Assembly (NCBI RefSeq): GCF_009296265.1 | Contig: NZ_WBJS01000003.1 | Span: forward strand, 62,001 to 126,000 | Direction: 5' to 3' | Length of the DNA stretch: 64,000 nucleotides | Source of the DNA: Thioclava sp. JE_KL1 | GTDB taxonomy: Bacteria > Pseudomonadota > Alphaproteobacteria > Rhodobacterales > Rhodobacteraceae | In this document: piece by piece, positions 53,330 to 62,122 of the stretch | How the letters are laid out: every line of letters begins with the position of its first letter | Numbering within the stretch: the stretch's first letter is position 1 | Made by a program: the position numbers and the translations under genes | Notes under the pieces: generated by a model | The model's database searches: none | The model's input: only the letters and a program-made list of their open reading frames with translations | Told to the model about the DNA's origin: nothing

Positions 53330-54067
53330 ATGACCGACATGCCGCGGATCCGCAGGGTCCGGCACGACACACTTCGCCGCAATCTGACCATCGCCCGGAC
53401 CGAGCGCGTAACGCCGCAGATGTTGCGGCTGACGCTGGAGGGGCCAGAGCTTGAGGGCTTCGTCTCGGCCTCTCCGGACGATCACATCAAGATTATCGTC
53501 CCCGATGCTTCGGGCGAGACAGCGATGCGGGACTATACGCCCCGCCGCCACCTGCCGGAGGCACGGCAGCTCGAGGTCGACTTCGCGTTGCACGACGCAG
53601 GCCCTGCAACCAAGTGGGCGCTCGCGGCGCAGGTCGGCGACACGGCCACGATCGCCGGGCCGCGCGGATCGCAGATCATTGAAGGCAACATCGAACGCTG
53701 GGTCTTGGTCGGGGATGAGACCGCGCTTCCGTCGATTGCACGACGGATCGAAGAGCTTCCAGCCGCCATGCCGGTCACGAGCCTGGTCGCGGTCGCCGAT
53801 GCGGGAGAAGAGCAGGAAATCGAGACGAATGCAGATCATGTGGCGCTCTGGACGCATCGCTCGGACCCAGCGGATCCCGCGCCGCTCCGCCGGTTGCTGG
53901 ACCGCATTGCCCTGCCGCCGCGAACATTTGTCTGGATCGCCGCCGAAGCCAGCGTCGCCCGCGCGCTGCGTGACGATCTGACCGGCCGCGGTCATCCGAA
54001 GGAATGGCTGAAGGCGGCAGGATACTGGATAGCCGGTCAGGCCGACGGTTCGGCCAAGGATCTGTGA
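53330..54067 (+). CDS. Siderophore-interacting protein (SIP/ViuB family)
   Basis: 245 residues. The FAD-binding domain includes MLRLTLEGPELEGF and DYTPRRHLPEARQLEVDFALH, with YTPRR replacing the usual R-Y-T-P/V-R arrangement, and the SIP C-terminal domain runs from WVLVGDETALPSIARRIEELP to EWLKAAGYWIAGQAD. Such flavoproteins reduce ferric siderophore complexes with NAD(P)H to release iron in the cytoplasm. The gene ends 57 bases before a convergent thiamine operon. No siderophore receptor gene is nearby. Confidence 0.88.
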   Translation: MTDMPRIRRVRHDTLRRNLTIARTERVTPQMLRLTLEGPELEGFVSASPDDHIKIIVPDASGETAMRDYTPRRHLPEARQLEVDFALHDAGPATKWALAAQVGDTATIAGPRGSQIIEGNIERWVLVGDETALPSIARRIEELPAAMPVTSLVAVADAGEEQEIETNADHVALWTHRSDPADPAPLRRLLDRIALPPRTFVWIAAEASVARALRDDLTGRGHPKEWLKAAGYWIAGQADGSAKDL

Positions 54068-54124
54068 GAGGCGCAGGCCCGCGCGGAGATTTCCGTCGCG
54101 GGCCCGAAACCGGGCCCGCGACAC

Positions 54125-54796
54125 TCAAGCCGCAGGCCGCCGCCAGCTTTCGCGGTGGTAAGCGCTGTCCCAGAACCGCCATTCGTGCCAGCAACTGCGG
54201 GCGAAGGCGCGGTGCATCCGCTTGCGGGCGGCGTCATCGGCCTTCGCGCCCAGCCTGTCGGTCAGCGCCAGCATCCGTTCCACGCTCTGATCGAAAGCCT
54301 CGCCCGAATAGGTCGCGATCCAGGCGGCATAGGGGTTCGCGTCCCCGCTGACCTGCGCAATTTCCCGGCCAATGTCGCGATAAATCCAGAAGCAGGGCAA
54401 CAGGGCCGCCACCGCTTCGGGGAAATCGCCGGTCGTGGCACTGCGCAGCAGGAAGGACACGTAGTGATCGCAGGCGGCCGAGGGCTCGATCTTCGCGAAA
54501 TCGTCAGCCGAGACGCCGAACAGCCCCATGTAATGCGCATGCAATTCCCGCTCGACCGCGATCGCGCCGGCCGCCGAACCTGAGAGCTGCGCGACGGTCG
54601 GTGCATCGGGGGCCTTCGCGGCGGCCAGCGCGAGCGCCCGGGCGAAGCCTTCGAGGTAATGGGCGTCCTGAATGATGTAGCCTTGGAACGTTTCCGGATC
54701 GAGGCGACCCTCGGCCAATTCGCGATTGAAGGGCATCTCATGGATCTGGCGGCGCAGCGGCGCGGTCGCCTGCGCGAGGTCTTGGGTGAAGCTCAT
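54125..54796 (-). CDS. tenA: TenA family aminopyrimidine aminohydrolase
   Basis: 223 residues from ATG 54796, overlapping thiD at ATGA. Family landmarks are PFNRELAEGRLDPETFQGYIIQDAHYLEGFARAL, the ALLPCFWIYRDIG segment with a Cys that may be the nucleophile of TenA_C-type enzymes, and the C-terminal EWRFWDSAYHRESW with the catalytic-type Glu/Trp. It hydrolyses aminopyrimidine breakdown products of thiamine for salvage to HMP. It is the last gene of the thi operon. Confidence 0.9.
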   Translation of the reverse strand: MSFTQDLAQATAPLRRQIHEMPFNRELAEGRLDPETFQGYIIQDAHYLEGFARALALAAAKAPDAPTVAQLSGSAAGAIAVERELHAHYMGLFGVSADDFAKIEPSAACDHYVSFLLRSATTGDFPEAVAALLPCFWIYRDIGREIAQVSGDANPYAAWIATYSGEAFDQSVERMLALTDRLGAKADDAARKRMHRAFARSCWHEWRFWDSAYHRESWRRPAA

Positions 54797-55596
54797 TGGC
54801 TGTCCTCCTGAAAAGCGTGGAAATGGTGCACCGGTCCGTGGCCCGCCCCGACGGACAGCCTGTCTGCCCCTGCAATCGCGGCGCTCAGATAAGCCTTCGC
54901 GCGGCGTGTCGCGTCCGGAAGCGAAAGCCCCGCACCCAGCCAAGTCGCCAGCGCCGAGGACAGGGTGCAGCCCGTGCCGTGGGTGTTGCGCGTCGCAATG
55001 CGCGGTGCGTCGAGGCGGAGTTCCTCTTGCTCGGTGACCAGCAGGTCCGGGCTTTGTTCGCCCTGCAGATGCCCGCCCTTCAGCAGCACCGCACGCGGCC
55101 CGAGCGCGCGGAGTGCATGGGCCTGTTCGCGCATCTCATCAAGCGTCGTCGCCTCAGCGCAGCCCAAGAGATCGGCGGCCTCGGGCAGGTTCGGCGTGAT
55201 CAGATCGGCGCGCGGCAGGAGAGCGCGCAGCGCGGTCACCGCCGCCCCTGCCAACAGCCGATCGCCGCCTTTCGCGACCATCACCGGGTCGAGCACCACT
55301 GGACACTTGAGCCCGGAAAGCCCCTCGGCCACGGTCTCGATGATCGCGGCATCGCCCAGCATCCCGATCTTGATCGCGTCGATCCGGATGTCATCGCGCA
55401 GCGAGGCCATCTGCGCCGCGATCAGCCCGGTGTCGCACAGGCTGACCGCCTGCACGCCACGCGTATTCTGCGCGGTGAGCGCGGTGATCACGCTCATCGC
55501 GTAGCCGCCATTGGCGGAAATGGCCTTGATATCGGCCTGAATGCCCGCCCCGCCCGATGGATCGGAGCCTGCAATGGTGAGGATATTGGGGATCAT
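54793..55596 (-). CDS. thiD: Hydroxymethylpyrimidine/phosphomethylpyrimidine kinase
   Basis: 267 residues from ATG 55596, overlapping thiE by ATGA. Ribokinase-like fold with AGSDPSGGAGIQADIKAISANGGYA at the N-terminus and the ATP/anion-hole motif NTHGTGCTLSSALA. It phosphorylates HMP to HMP-PP. The chain ends within 271-residue family norms. Confidence 0.94.
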   Translation of the reverse strand: MIPNILTIAGSDPSGGAGIQADIKAISANGGYAMSVITALTAQNTRGVQAVSLCDTGLIAAQMASLRDDIRIDAIKIGMLGDAAIIETVAEGLSGLKCPVVLDPVMVAKGGDRLLAGAAVTALRALLPRADLITPNLPEAADLLGCAEATTLDEMREQAHALRALGPRAVLLKGGHLQGEQSPDLLVTEQEELRLDAPRIATRNTHGTGCTLSSALATWLGAGLSLPDATRRAKAYLSAAIAGADRLSVGAGHGPVHHFHAFQEDSQ

Positions 55597-56204
55597 AGGT
55601 CGCTCCATGCGCTGCGCAGGGTTCGGGTGGCGCGTGCCATGTCCGGCGCGCGCGAGATGGCGGAAATCACGGCAAGACCGGCACCGCCCGCCGCGCGGAT
55701 TGCGGGCACGTCAGCGGCGGTGATCCCGCCGATCGCGAGACAGGGGAGGTCCGTGCGTGCGACGATCGCGGCAAAGCCCGCATGGCCGATCGGGGTGGCG
55801 TGGTCGGGCTTCGAGCCGGTCGCATGGATCGGTCCGACGCCGAGATAGTCGACGCTGGGAGGCACGGCACTGATCTGTGCCTCGGTCTCTATCGAGAGGC
55901 CAAGGATCGTGTCGGGCCCGATCCGGCGACGGATCGCGGCGGGGTCGCCATCGCTCTGCCCGATATGCAGCCCGGCGGCGCCGATCTCGATGGCCACGGC
56001 GACCCGGTCATTCACGATCAGCGGGACATCATAGGGAGCGAGTGCTGCGATCAGCGTCCGGGCGAGTGCTGCGAATTCCGCATCGGGGAGCGTCTTGTCG
56101 CGCAGCTGCACCCAGCCCGCGCCGCCCTCAGCCGCCGCGATCGCCTGCGCGATCACGGGCTGCGGGGCGTCCGGGTCGGTGACGAAACAGATCGGCGGGA
56201 TCAT
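55593..56204 (-). CDS. thiE: Thiamine-phosphate synthase
   Basis: 203 residues. TIM-barrel features: WVQLRDKTLPDAEFAALARTL (pyrophosphate-site residues), VPLIVNDRVAVAIEIGAAGLHIGQSDGDP and YLGVGPIHATGSKPDHATPIG. It joins HMP-PP with thiazole phosphate to give thiamine phosphate. It overlaps both thiM upstream and thiD downstream by four bases. Confidence 0.93.
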   Translation of the reverse strand: MIPPICFVTDPDAPQPVIAQAIAAAEGGAGWVQLRDKTLPDAEFAALARTLIAALAPYDVPLIVNDRVAVAIEIGAAGLHIGQSDGDPAAIRRRIGPDTILGLSIETEAQISAVPPSVDYLGVGPIHATGSKPDHATPIGHAGFAAIVARTDLPCLAIGGITAADVPAIRAAGGAGLAVISAISRAPDMARATRTLRSAWSDL

Positions 56205-56989
56205 GCGGGTTCGATCCGCGCACCGGCGGTCAAAGCGTCGGCGTCGATGGCATAGAGCGCATCGAGGAACGCGACCTGAAAACTCCCGGGGCCGTCGGCA
56301 CTCGCCCCGGCGCGCTCTCCCGCAAGCCCGAAATAGGCGAGCGCCGCCACGACCGCCTCGAACCGGGGCTGGTCTGCGAGAAAGGCGGCGACGACACCGG
56401 TGAGCGAACAGCCCAAAGCGGTCACGCGGGGCATCATCGCATGGCCATTCGCAACCCGCGCGGCCTGCGTGCCGTCAGTCACGAAATCCACCGCGCCGGT
56501 CACCGCCACCACGGCCCCGCTATGGCGCGCCAAGGCCCGCGCGGCGCCTTCAGCCGTCTCGACGCTCTCGGTGGAATCCGCCCCTTTCCCCGCGCCGGCC
56601 TCGCCCGCAAGCGCGAGTATCTCCGAGGCATTGCCGCGGATTACCGTCGGACGCAGCTCCACCAGCCGCGCCCCGAGAGCGCGCCGATAACCCGTCGCGC
56701 CGACCGCGACCGGGTCGAGCACCCACGGAATATCCTTGGCGCGCGCGACCGTGGCCGCCGCCTCCATCGCCTCCGCCCATGGCGGCGACACCGTGCCGAT
56801 ATTGATACTCAGCGCCTGCGCGATCCCGGCGAACTCGGCCGCCTCCTCGCGCGCATGGACCATCGCGGGCGAAGCGCCGGACGCGAGCAGCACATTCGCC
56901 ATCACGTTCATCGCGACGTAATTGGTGATGTTGTGAACGAGCGGCGCGGTCTGCCGCATTGTTGCGAGATATTGTCCGGGGTCTTCCAT
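56201..56989 (-). CDS. thiM: Hydroxyethylthiazole kinase
   Basis: 262 residues from ATG 56989, preceded by AGGAGA. Landmarks are PLVHNITNYVAMNVMANVLLASGASPAM at the N-terminus, LDPVAVGATGYRR, RGNASEILALAGE and the kinase site GCSLTGVVAAFLA with the catalytic Cys-Ser-Leu-Thr-Gly form. It phosphorylates thiazole for salvage. As first gene of thiM-thiE-thiD-tenA it lies under direct riboswitch control; its ribosome site is inside the hairpin at 56991-57025. Confidence 0.93.
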   Translation of the reverse strand: MEDPGQYLATMRQTAPLVHNITNYVAMNVMANVLLASGASPAMVHAREEAAEFAGIAQALSINIGTVSPPWAEAMEAAATVARAKDIPWVLDPVAVGATGYRRALGARLVELRPTVIRGNASEILALAGEAGAGKGADSTESVETAEGAARALARHSGAVVAVTGAVDFVTDGTQAARVANGHAMMPRVTALGCSLTGVVAAFLADQPRFEAVVAALAYFGLAGERAGASADGPGSFQVAFLDALYAIDADALTAGARIEPA

Positions 56990-56990
56990 C

Positions 56991-57025
56991 GCACTCTCCT
57001 TGGCTGCGGGCAGCAAGAGGAGTGC
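56991..57025 (-). promoter_or_regulatory. Shine-Dalgarno-sequestering hairpin (riboswitch expression platform)
   Basis: On the minus strand GCACTCctCTT pairs with AAGgaGAGTGC, extended by an inner GCTGC/GCAGC stem. The AAGGAGAG ribosome site of thiM lies in the 3' arm, one base before the ATG. This would block initiation when the TPP aptamer is bound or unbound according to an anti-structure I have not modelled. Confidence 0.65.
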
Positions 57026-57068
57026 GAGGGGGGCAAAGGCGGGACTGCGCCTGACCGTCTCACGCGCC

Positions 57069-57137
57069 TCCCTCCGCCGGCATTATCCGGTTCAGGTTCT
57101 AAGGGTTCGTCTCAGCCCGGTTTCCCGAGCGCCCCTG
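57069..57137 (-). promoter_or_regulatory. TPP riboswitch (THI element)
   Basis: The minus strand shows AGGGGCGCT, CTGAGA (57110-57115), ACCCTTAGAACCTGAACC and GGATAATGCCGGCGGAGGGA in the right order, which is the conserved TPP aptamer. It precedes the thiM-thiE-thiD-tenA operon. Bound thiamine pyrophosphate should lower expression. Confidence 0.95.
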
Positions 57138-57314
57138 TCGCTTCGCCCAAAGAGGTGACACCGTCGGAGCCCCCCGTCAAGCGGTGTGACGACAAGCGGT
57201 GGGACGACAAGCGGGGGCCTCGATGGTTCGCGTCTGTCCAATCGCGCGATCGTTGCAATCTATCCGGCGCGCCGCCCTTGCAGAGCCCTGCCCCATCCTT
57301 TAGAGGCCCGCTCA

Positions 57315-57348
57315 ACCGGTCGCAGCCTACCCGGTCATCAAAACAAGG
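57315..57348 (+). promoter_or_regulatory. PreQ1-I riboswitch
   Basis: ACCGG (57315-57319) pairs with CCGGT (57331-57335); the loop TCGCAGCCTA and the A-rich tail CATCAAAACAAGG match the Thermoanaerobacter tengcongensis preQ1-I aptamer almost base for base. The tail's AAGG (57345-57348) is at the same time the ribosome site for queC, 8 bases before the ATG, so ligand binding (pseudoknot CCT/AGG) should block translation. Confidence 0.9.
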
Positions 57349-57356
57349 GTTCAAAT

Positions 57357-58058
57357 ATGAAGACTCTCGTCATCTGCTCGGGCGGACTCGATTCCGTGTC
57401 GCTCGCCCATATCGTCGCCGCTGAGGGTAATCTCACGCGGCTTGTTTCCTTCGATTACGGCCAACGGCACCGCAAGGAGCTTGATTACGCCGCCGCCGCC
57501 GCGCGCCGCCTTGGCGTGCCGCATCATCTCATCGACATGCGCCCGATCGGGGCCGCGCTGACCGGATCGGCGCTGACCGATGATATCGACGTGCCCGACG
57601 GGCATTACGCCGAAGAAACGATGCGCATCACCGTCGTCCCGAACCGCAACGCGATCATGCTGGCCATCGGCTTCGGCGTGGCCGCCGCGAATGGCGACGA
57701 AGCGGTGGCGACTGCGGTGCATGGGGGCGATCACTTCATCTACCCCGATTGCCGCCCGGCCTTCACTGAAAGCTTCGATGCGATGCAGCGCATGGCGCTC
57801 GACGGCTATGCCGATGTGCGGCTGGAGACGCCTTTCGTGCATCGCTCCAAGGCCGACATCGTGGCCGAGGGCGCCAAACACGACACGCCCTTTGCCGAGA
57901 CGTGGTCGTGCTACAAGGGCGGCGAGGTGCATTGCGGGCGCTGCGGCACCTGTGTCGAGCGGCGCGAGGCATTCCATCTTGCGGGCGTCGCGGACCCGAC
58001 CGCCTATGCCGATCCCGATTTCTGGGCCAAGGCCGTTGCCGAGAAGGAGGCCCGCTGA
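57357..58058 (+). CDS. queC: 7-cyano-7-deazaguanine synthase
   Basis: 233 residues from ATG 57357. The PP-loop is SGGLDSVSLAHI near residue 8 and the zinc site is CGRCGTCVERREAF, with CYKGGEVHCGRCGTC giving the four Cys. It converts carboxydeazaguanine to preQ0 with ATP and ammonia. Start and stop fit: TGATG couples it to queD. The longer frame reading in from the riboswitch is ruled out. Confidence 0.95.
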   Translation: MKTLVICSGGLDSVSLAHIVAAEGNLTRLVSFDYGQRHRKELDYAAAAARRLGVPHHLIDMRPIGAALTGSALTDDIDVPDGHYAEETMRITVVPNRNAIMLAIGFGVAAANGDEAVATAVHGGDHFIYPDCRPAFTESFDAMQRMALDGYADVRLETPFVHRSKADIVAEGAKHDTPFAETWSCYKGGEVHCGRCGTCVERREAFHLAGVADPTAYADPDFWAKAVAEKEAR

Positions 58059-58411
58059 TGTTCCGCATCCGCAAGGAATTCCACTTCTCCGCCTCGCACC
58101 AGCTCTCGCATCTGCCAGCCGATCACCAATGCGCGCGGCTGCACGGGCATAATTACATCGTGGTCGTCGAACTGGCTGCCGCGACGCTCGATGAAAACGG
58201 GTTCGTGCGCGACTATCACGATCTGAAACCGCTTAAGGCCTATATCGACGACACTTTCGATCACCGGCACCTGAACGAGGTTATGGACGTGCCCTCGACC
58301 GCCGAGAACATGGCCAAGCATTTCTATGACTGGTGCAAGGCACGGTGGCCCGAGACCAGCGCGGCGCTGGTCAGCGAGACGCCCAAGACCTGGGCGGAAT
58401 ACCGTCCATGA
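58058..58411 (+). CDS. queD: 6-carboxytetrahydropterin synthase
   Basis: 117 residues. Zinc-binding His are seen in [14 protein letters not shown] and RLHGHNY, and the catalytic Cys in [10 protein letters not shown], as in QueD. It turns dihydroneopterin triphosphate into carboxytetrahydropterin. The ATG shares one base with the queC stop and the stop overlaps queE at ATGA. Confidence 0.94.
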   Translation: MFRIRKEFHFSASHQLSHLPADHQCARLHGHNYIVVVELAAATLDENGFVRDYHDLKPLKAYIDDTFDHRHLNEVMDVPSTAENMAKHFYDWCKARWPETSAALVSETPKTWAEYRP

Positions 58412-59118
58412 CGACGCTGCGCATCGCCGAGATTTTCGGCCCGACCATTCAGGGCGAAGGCGCGCTGATCGGCGAGCCCACGCTCTTCGTGCGCGCGGGC
58501 GGCTGCGATTACCGCTGTTCGTGGTGCGACAGCCTCCACGCGGTGGACAGCGCCTATCGTCACACATGGGCACCGATGAGTTCCGAGGAAGTCTGGGCGG
58601 AGCTGCGCCGCCTGTCGGGCGACCGGCCGCTGACGATCTCGCTCAGCGGAGGCAACCCGGCGATTCAGGATTTCGGACCGCTGATCGCGCTCGGGCGGGC
58701 CGCCGGCTACCGCTTCGCCTGCGAGACGCAGGGCTCCGTCGCGCGACCGTGGTTCGGCGATCTCGACACGCTGGTACTGTCGCCGAAGCCGCCCTCGAGC
58801 GGCGAGCAGGTCGATTGGGGCGCCTTTGCCGATTGCGTGGCAGCCGGACGCTCTGCCCGCAGCACCGTGATGAAGATCGTGATCTTCGACCGCGCGGATT
58901 ACGATTGGGCCAAGTCTGCCCATGCCCGCCACCCGGATCTGCCGCTTTATCTTCAGCCGGGCAATCCCGAGGTCGACCCGGAGGTTCCGGTCGATCCGCA
59001 GGGTCTGGCCGACCGGCTTGGATGGCTGACGGATACCGCTATGGCGGATAGCTGGTTCGCACCCCGCATCCTGCCGCAGCTGCATGTTCTGATCTGGGGC
59101 AACAAGCGCGGCGTTTGA
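58408..59118 (+). CDS. queE: 7-carboxy-7-deazaguanine synthase
   Basis: 236 residues. It is a small radical SAM enzyme: [10 protein letters not shown] (CX3CX2C) binds the cluster, preceded by [23 protein letters not shown], and GGNPAI fits the SAM contact. It makes carboxydeazaguanine from carboxytetrahydropterin. queF is not in the window, so preQ0 reduction is encoded elsewhere. It ends 47 bases from the converging hybrid-kinase gene. Confidence 0.94.
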   Translation: MTTLRIAEIFGPTIQGEGALIGEPTLFVRAGGCDYRCSWCDSLHAVDSAYRHTWAPMSSEEVWAELRRLSGDRPLTISLSGGNPAIQDFGPLIALGRAAGYRFACETQGSVARPWFGDLDTLVLSPKPPSSGEQVDWGAFADCVAAGRSARSTVMKIVIFDRADYDWAKSAHARHPDLPLYLQPGNPEVDPEVPVDPQGLADRLGWLTDTAMADSWFAPRILPQLHVLIWGNKRGV

Positions 59119-59165
59119 TCCACCTCGGATCGGACGCCCCGAACATCACTCGGGCGCGACCCGCG

Positions 59166-61277
59166 TCACGCAGCGGTACGGTTTGCGAAACTCGTGACGC
59201 GACGCACCATTTCGTCGAAATCGAATGGCTTCAGCAAGACTTCAGTATCCGTAAGCGTCGTGGCCGTTGCCGCTTCCTCGTCATAGCCGGTCATGAACAT
59301 CACCCTCAGATCTTCTCGCGCTTCGCGCGCCCGGGCTGCGAGTTCCCGGCCGGTCATACCGCCCGGCAAGCCGATATCCGTGAGGAGAAGCGTCACCTCG
59401 GGCTGGTCGTCCTGCAGCACCTGAAGGCCGGCCGCCGCATGGGCCGCCTGATAGACCGTGAAGCCCGCCTCTTCCAACGCCTCCACGACGACGAAGCGCA
59501 CGATCGCCTCATCGTCGACGACAAGGATCGTGTGTCCGCCCCCTGTGGCGGGCTCCTCGCTTACAGGCAGATCCACCTCGGCACGCGCGACCGTCTCGAG
59601 CGAGCGCGGGAGGAAAATGTTCACGGTCGTCCCCTTGCCCAGTTCGGAGTCGATCGTCGCGCAACCGCCGCTTTGGCGCGCGAACCCGTAGACCATCGAC
59701 AGCCCGAGGCCGGTGCCCTTCTCGCTGGGCTTCGTCGTGAAATAGGGATCGAAGGCTTTCGAGATTTCCTCCGCAGTCATCCCCGTTCCGGTGTCGTGCA
59801 CGGACAGACGCAGGTAGTCGCCGGGCGGAAGCTCCGAGTTCTCTGTCTCGATGACCTCGTTAGTCGTGCCGATCGTGATCGTGCCGCCATCGGGCATCGC
59901 ATCGCGCGAATTGATGCACAGATTGAGAAGCGCGCTCTCAAGCTGGTTCGGGTCGACCATCGCGGGCCAAGCCTCCCCGTCGTCCTCCGCCCTTACCAGA
60001 ATATGCGGCCCGATGGAGTGCCGCATCAGGTCTTCCATGCTGCGGACCAGTTGCGGCACGTCGGTGGGCTTGGGCATCAGCGACTGCTGACGCGAGAAGG
60101 CGAGCAAGCGCTGCGTGACGCTGGCGGCCCGCTCGGTCGATGATTGCGCGCCTTCGAGATAGCGCAGGATTTCTTCGCGACGCCCGTCTTCGAGCCGCTT
60201 CGCGACAAAGTCGAGCGATCCGGAAATCGCCGTGAGGAGATTGTTGAAATCGTGGGCGAGCCCTCCGGTCAACTGCCCGACTGCCTCCATTTTCTGGGCC
60301 TGCCGGAGCTCTCCCTCCTGCTGCATGAGCTTCGCGGTCTGCTCTTCGACGCGCTGCTCGAGGGTTTCATTCAGCCTGGACAGTGCCGCAGCCGCCTTGT
60401 CGCGCTCTTCGAGAATGGCGCGCCGGTCATCGAGATCCATCAGGACGCCTGCGAAGATGCGCGGCGTTTCGGCCTCCATGCGGCCATTGGCTTCGACCCA
60501 GTGATAAAGCCCGTCGGCCCGCTTGACGCGAAACTGATATGCATACGGCGTCGTCTGCTGCGTGGCGCGATCGATCGCCGCCATGAGGCCTGGCTTGTCG
60601 TCCTCATGTACGTTCACGACAATCTGGTCGATGGTCAGACCTTCGGCGCCCTGCGCGGGATCGAGGCCCATGCTGTGCGAGAACGCTTCATCGAGATCGA
60701 AGCTTTCGCTGTCGAGATACCAGACCCAGGTGCCAAGGATCGCCCCGGCCGAAAGCGCGCGTGCGATATGACGCGCGTTCTTTTCCGCGCGGCGCTGGCT
60801 TTCCCGTAGCTCGCGCTCTTTCCGTTTGCGTCCGGTGATATCGCGAAACAGAACCGCGACCTGCGCCTTCGCGGCCGGCTCCACCCGCGTCGCGGAGACC
60901 TCGACGTGGCGCCCAACCTCGACGAATTCGCGCTCGAACCTCAGAGGCTCCCCGGTTCTGAGCACTTCGCCGTAGATTTTGACCCACTCGGCCCCATCTT
61001 GCGGGGCGACATCGAACACGGTCTTGCCGACGATATCGTCGATCCCGGTATGTCTTTCGTAACCGGAATTGGCTTCGATATGGACATAGTCGCTGAGGGG
61101 ACCTCTGGGCCCATCGATGAACTGGATGACGCAGAATCCGTCATCGATCAGCTCCATCAGGGCCTTGTAGCCGGCATCGGGAGCCGCGTCGTCCTCAGTT
61201 CCGCGCGCATCACGCCGGAAAGCTTCTTGCCAAGTCACATAAGATCCAATGCAGGTAAGTGCGTCTCCACCACGCAT
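59166..61277 (-). CDS. PAS-PAS hybrid sensor histidine kinase
   Basis: 703 residues, no membrane helix, so cytoplasmic. The first PAS domain (about 40-135) is followed by a PAS_3 domain (165-290; VVNVHEDDKPGLMAAIDRATQ), a coiled coil (300-330), HisKA with GLAHDFNNLLTAISGSLDF near 347, an ATPase domain (NLCINSRDAMP, DTGTGMTAEE, GTGLGLSMVYG) and a C-terminal receiver (ILVVDDEAIVRFVV; acceptor Asp in LLLTDIGLPGG). Start is uncertain: GTG 61280/ATG 61277 lack a ribosome site, and ATG near residue 42 would still keep all domains. The signal is unknown; no chromophore Cys of LOV type is seen. Confidence 0.88.
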   Translation of the reverse strand: MRGGDALTCIGSYVTWQEAFRRDARGTEDDAAPDAGYKALMELIDDGFCVIQFIDGPRGPLSDYVHIEANSGYERHTGIDDIVGKTVFDVAPQDGAEWVKIYGEVLRTGEPLRFEREFVEVGRHVEVSATRVEPAAKAQVAVLFRDITGRKRKERELRESQRRAEKNARHIARALSAGAILGTWVWYLDSESFDLDEAFSHSMGLDPAQGAEGLTIDQIVVNVHEDDKPGLMAAIDRATQQTTPYAYQFRVKRADGLYHWVEANGRMEAETPRIFAGVLMDLDDRRAILEERDKAAAALSRLNETLEQRVEEQTAKLMQQEGELRQAQKMEAVGQLTGGLAHDFNNLLTAISGSLDFVAKRLEDGRREEILRYLEGAQSSTERAASVTQRLLAFSRQQSLMPKPTDVPQLVRSMEDLMRHSIGPHILVRAEDDGEAWPAMVDPNQLESALLNLCINSRDAMPDGGTITIGTTNEVIETENSELPPGDYLRLSVHDTGTGMTAEEISKAFDPYFTTKPSEKGTGLGLSMVYGFARQSGGCATIDSELGKGTTVNIFLPRSLETVARAEVDLPVSEEPATGGGHTILVVDDEAIVRFVVVEALEEAGFTVYQAAHAAAGLQVLQDDQPEVTLLLTDIGLPGGMTGRELAARAREAREDLRVMFMTGYDEEAATATTLTDTEVLLKPFDFDEMVRRVTSFANRTAA

Positions 61278-61356
61278 CACAAGTATAGCTTTTCCTTAAT
61301 CTTACAAACATGTTTCGGTCACATAAAAAATGGTGGACGAATTGCCGCGAGGAAAA

Positions 61357-61366
61357 TTATCTATAA
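61357..61366. promoter_or_regulatory. BioR operator before bioR
   Basis: TTATCTATAA, the exact alphaproteobacterial BioR box, ends three bases before the bioR ATG. Binding here should give autorepression and may cover a -10 element or the initiation region. Confidence 0.82.
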
Positions 61367-61369
61367 AGC

Positions 61370-62038
61370 ATGACAGAGACATCCCATGAGACACATTCGC
61401 AGCGCATCGCGCGGATACTTTCGGATCGCATCATTTCCGGTGAGATTCCGCCCGGCGCCCGGCTGAGACAGGACCATATCGCGAGCGAGTTCGGCGCGAG
61501 CCACGTCCCGGTGCGCGAAGCCTTTCGCGAATTGCAGGCGCGCGGATTGGCCGAGAGCGAAGCGCGCCGCGGCTTTCGGGTAACCGAGTTCGACGTGGCC
61601 GAACTGCGCGAAGTGGCGGAGATGCGCGCCAGTCTCGAACCCTTGGCGCTGCGCCATGCAGCTCCGAACATGACACGCGCGATTCTCCAGAAAGCAGAAC
61701 AAGTTACGCGTATCGGAGACAGCGCCAGAACAGTCCGAGACTGGGAGGCCGCGAACCGCCAATTCCACCGGCTGATCCTGACGCCCTGCGGGATGCCACG
61801 GCTTCTGGAGACGATCGACAATCTGCAGACGACCAGCGCACGCTTCCTTTTTGCTGCCTGGCGTCGCGACTGGGAAGCCCGCTCGGACCATGACCACCGG
61901 ATCATCATCACCGCCCTCCACAAGGGACAGACAGACCTGGCCTGCGCAACCTTGGCACGCCATGTCGGCTGGATCGGCAAACGCAAGTCATCGATAAAAA
62001 ATGCCGACGCACACGAGACTTACGAGATTTCTGGTTAA
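61370..62038 (+). CDS. bioR: BioR, GntR-family repressor of biotin genes
   Basis: 222 residues. The N-terminal GntR winged helix is RIARILSDRIISGEIPPGARLRQDHIASEFGASHVPVREAFRELQARGL, and the rest is an FCD-type helical domain ending at 210. The TTATCTATAA boxes before this gene and before bioY, and bioY-bioB right after, identify it as BioR. No strong ribosome site is present before ATG 61370. The bioY operator starts directly after its stop codon. Confidence 0.88.
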   Translation: MTETSHETHSQRIARILSDRIISGEIPPGARLRQDHIASEFGASHVPVREAFRELQARGLAESEARRGFRVTEFDVAELREVAEMRASLEPLALRHAAPNMTRAILQKAEQVTRIGDSARTVRDWEAANRQFHRLILTPCGMPRLLETIDNLQTTSARFLFAAWRRDWEARSDHDHRIIITALHKGQTDLACATLARHVGWIGKRKSSIKNADAHETYEISG

Positions 62039-62091
62039 TTATCTATAACTTCAATTGATAGCCCCGGATGCGCCTGCATAGTCATAGATAG
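62039..62091. promoter_or_regulatory. BioR operators before bioY
   Basis: TTATCTATAA lies at 62039-62048, immediately after the bioR stop. A second, degenerate copy in inverse orientation, TCATAGATAG (eight of ten consensus positions), is at 62082-62091, 32 bases before the bioY start. Two sites 43 bases apart may allow cooperative repression. Confidence 0.75.
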
Positions 62092-62122
62092 AAATTCCAA
62101 CTATCGACTGAGGACAGGTTCA

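Noticed and set aside
53000-54124. 374-residue minus-strand frame over the siderophore-interaction gene
   Set aside because: Antisense shadow; the plus-strand gene has FAD and SIP motifs.
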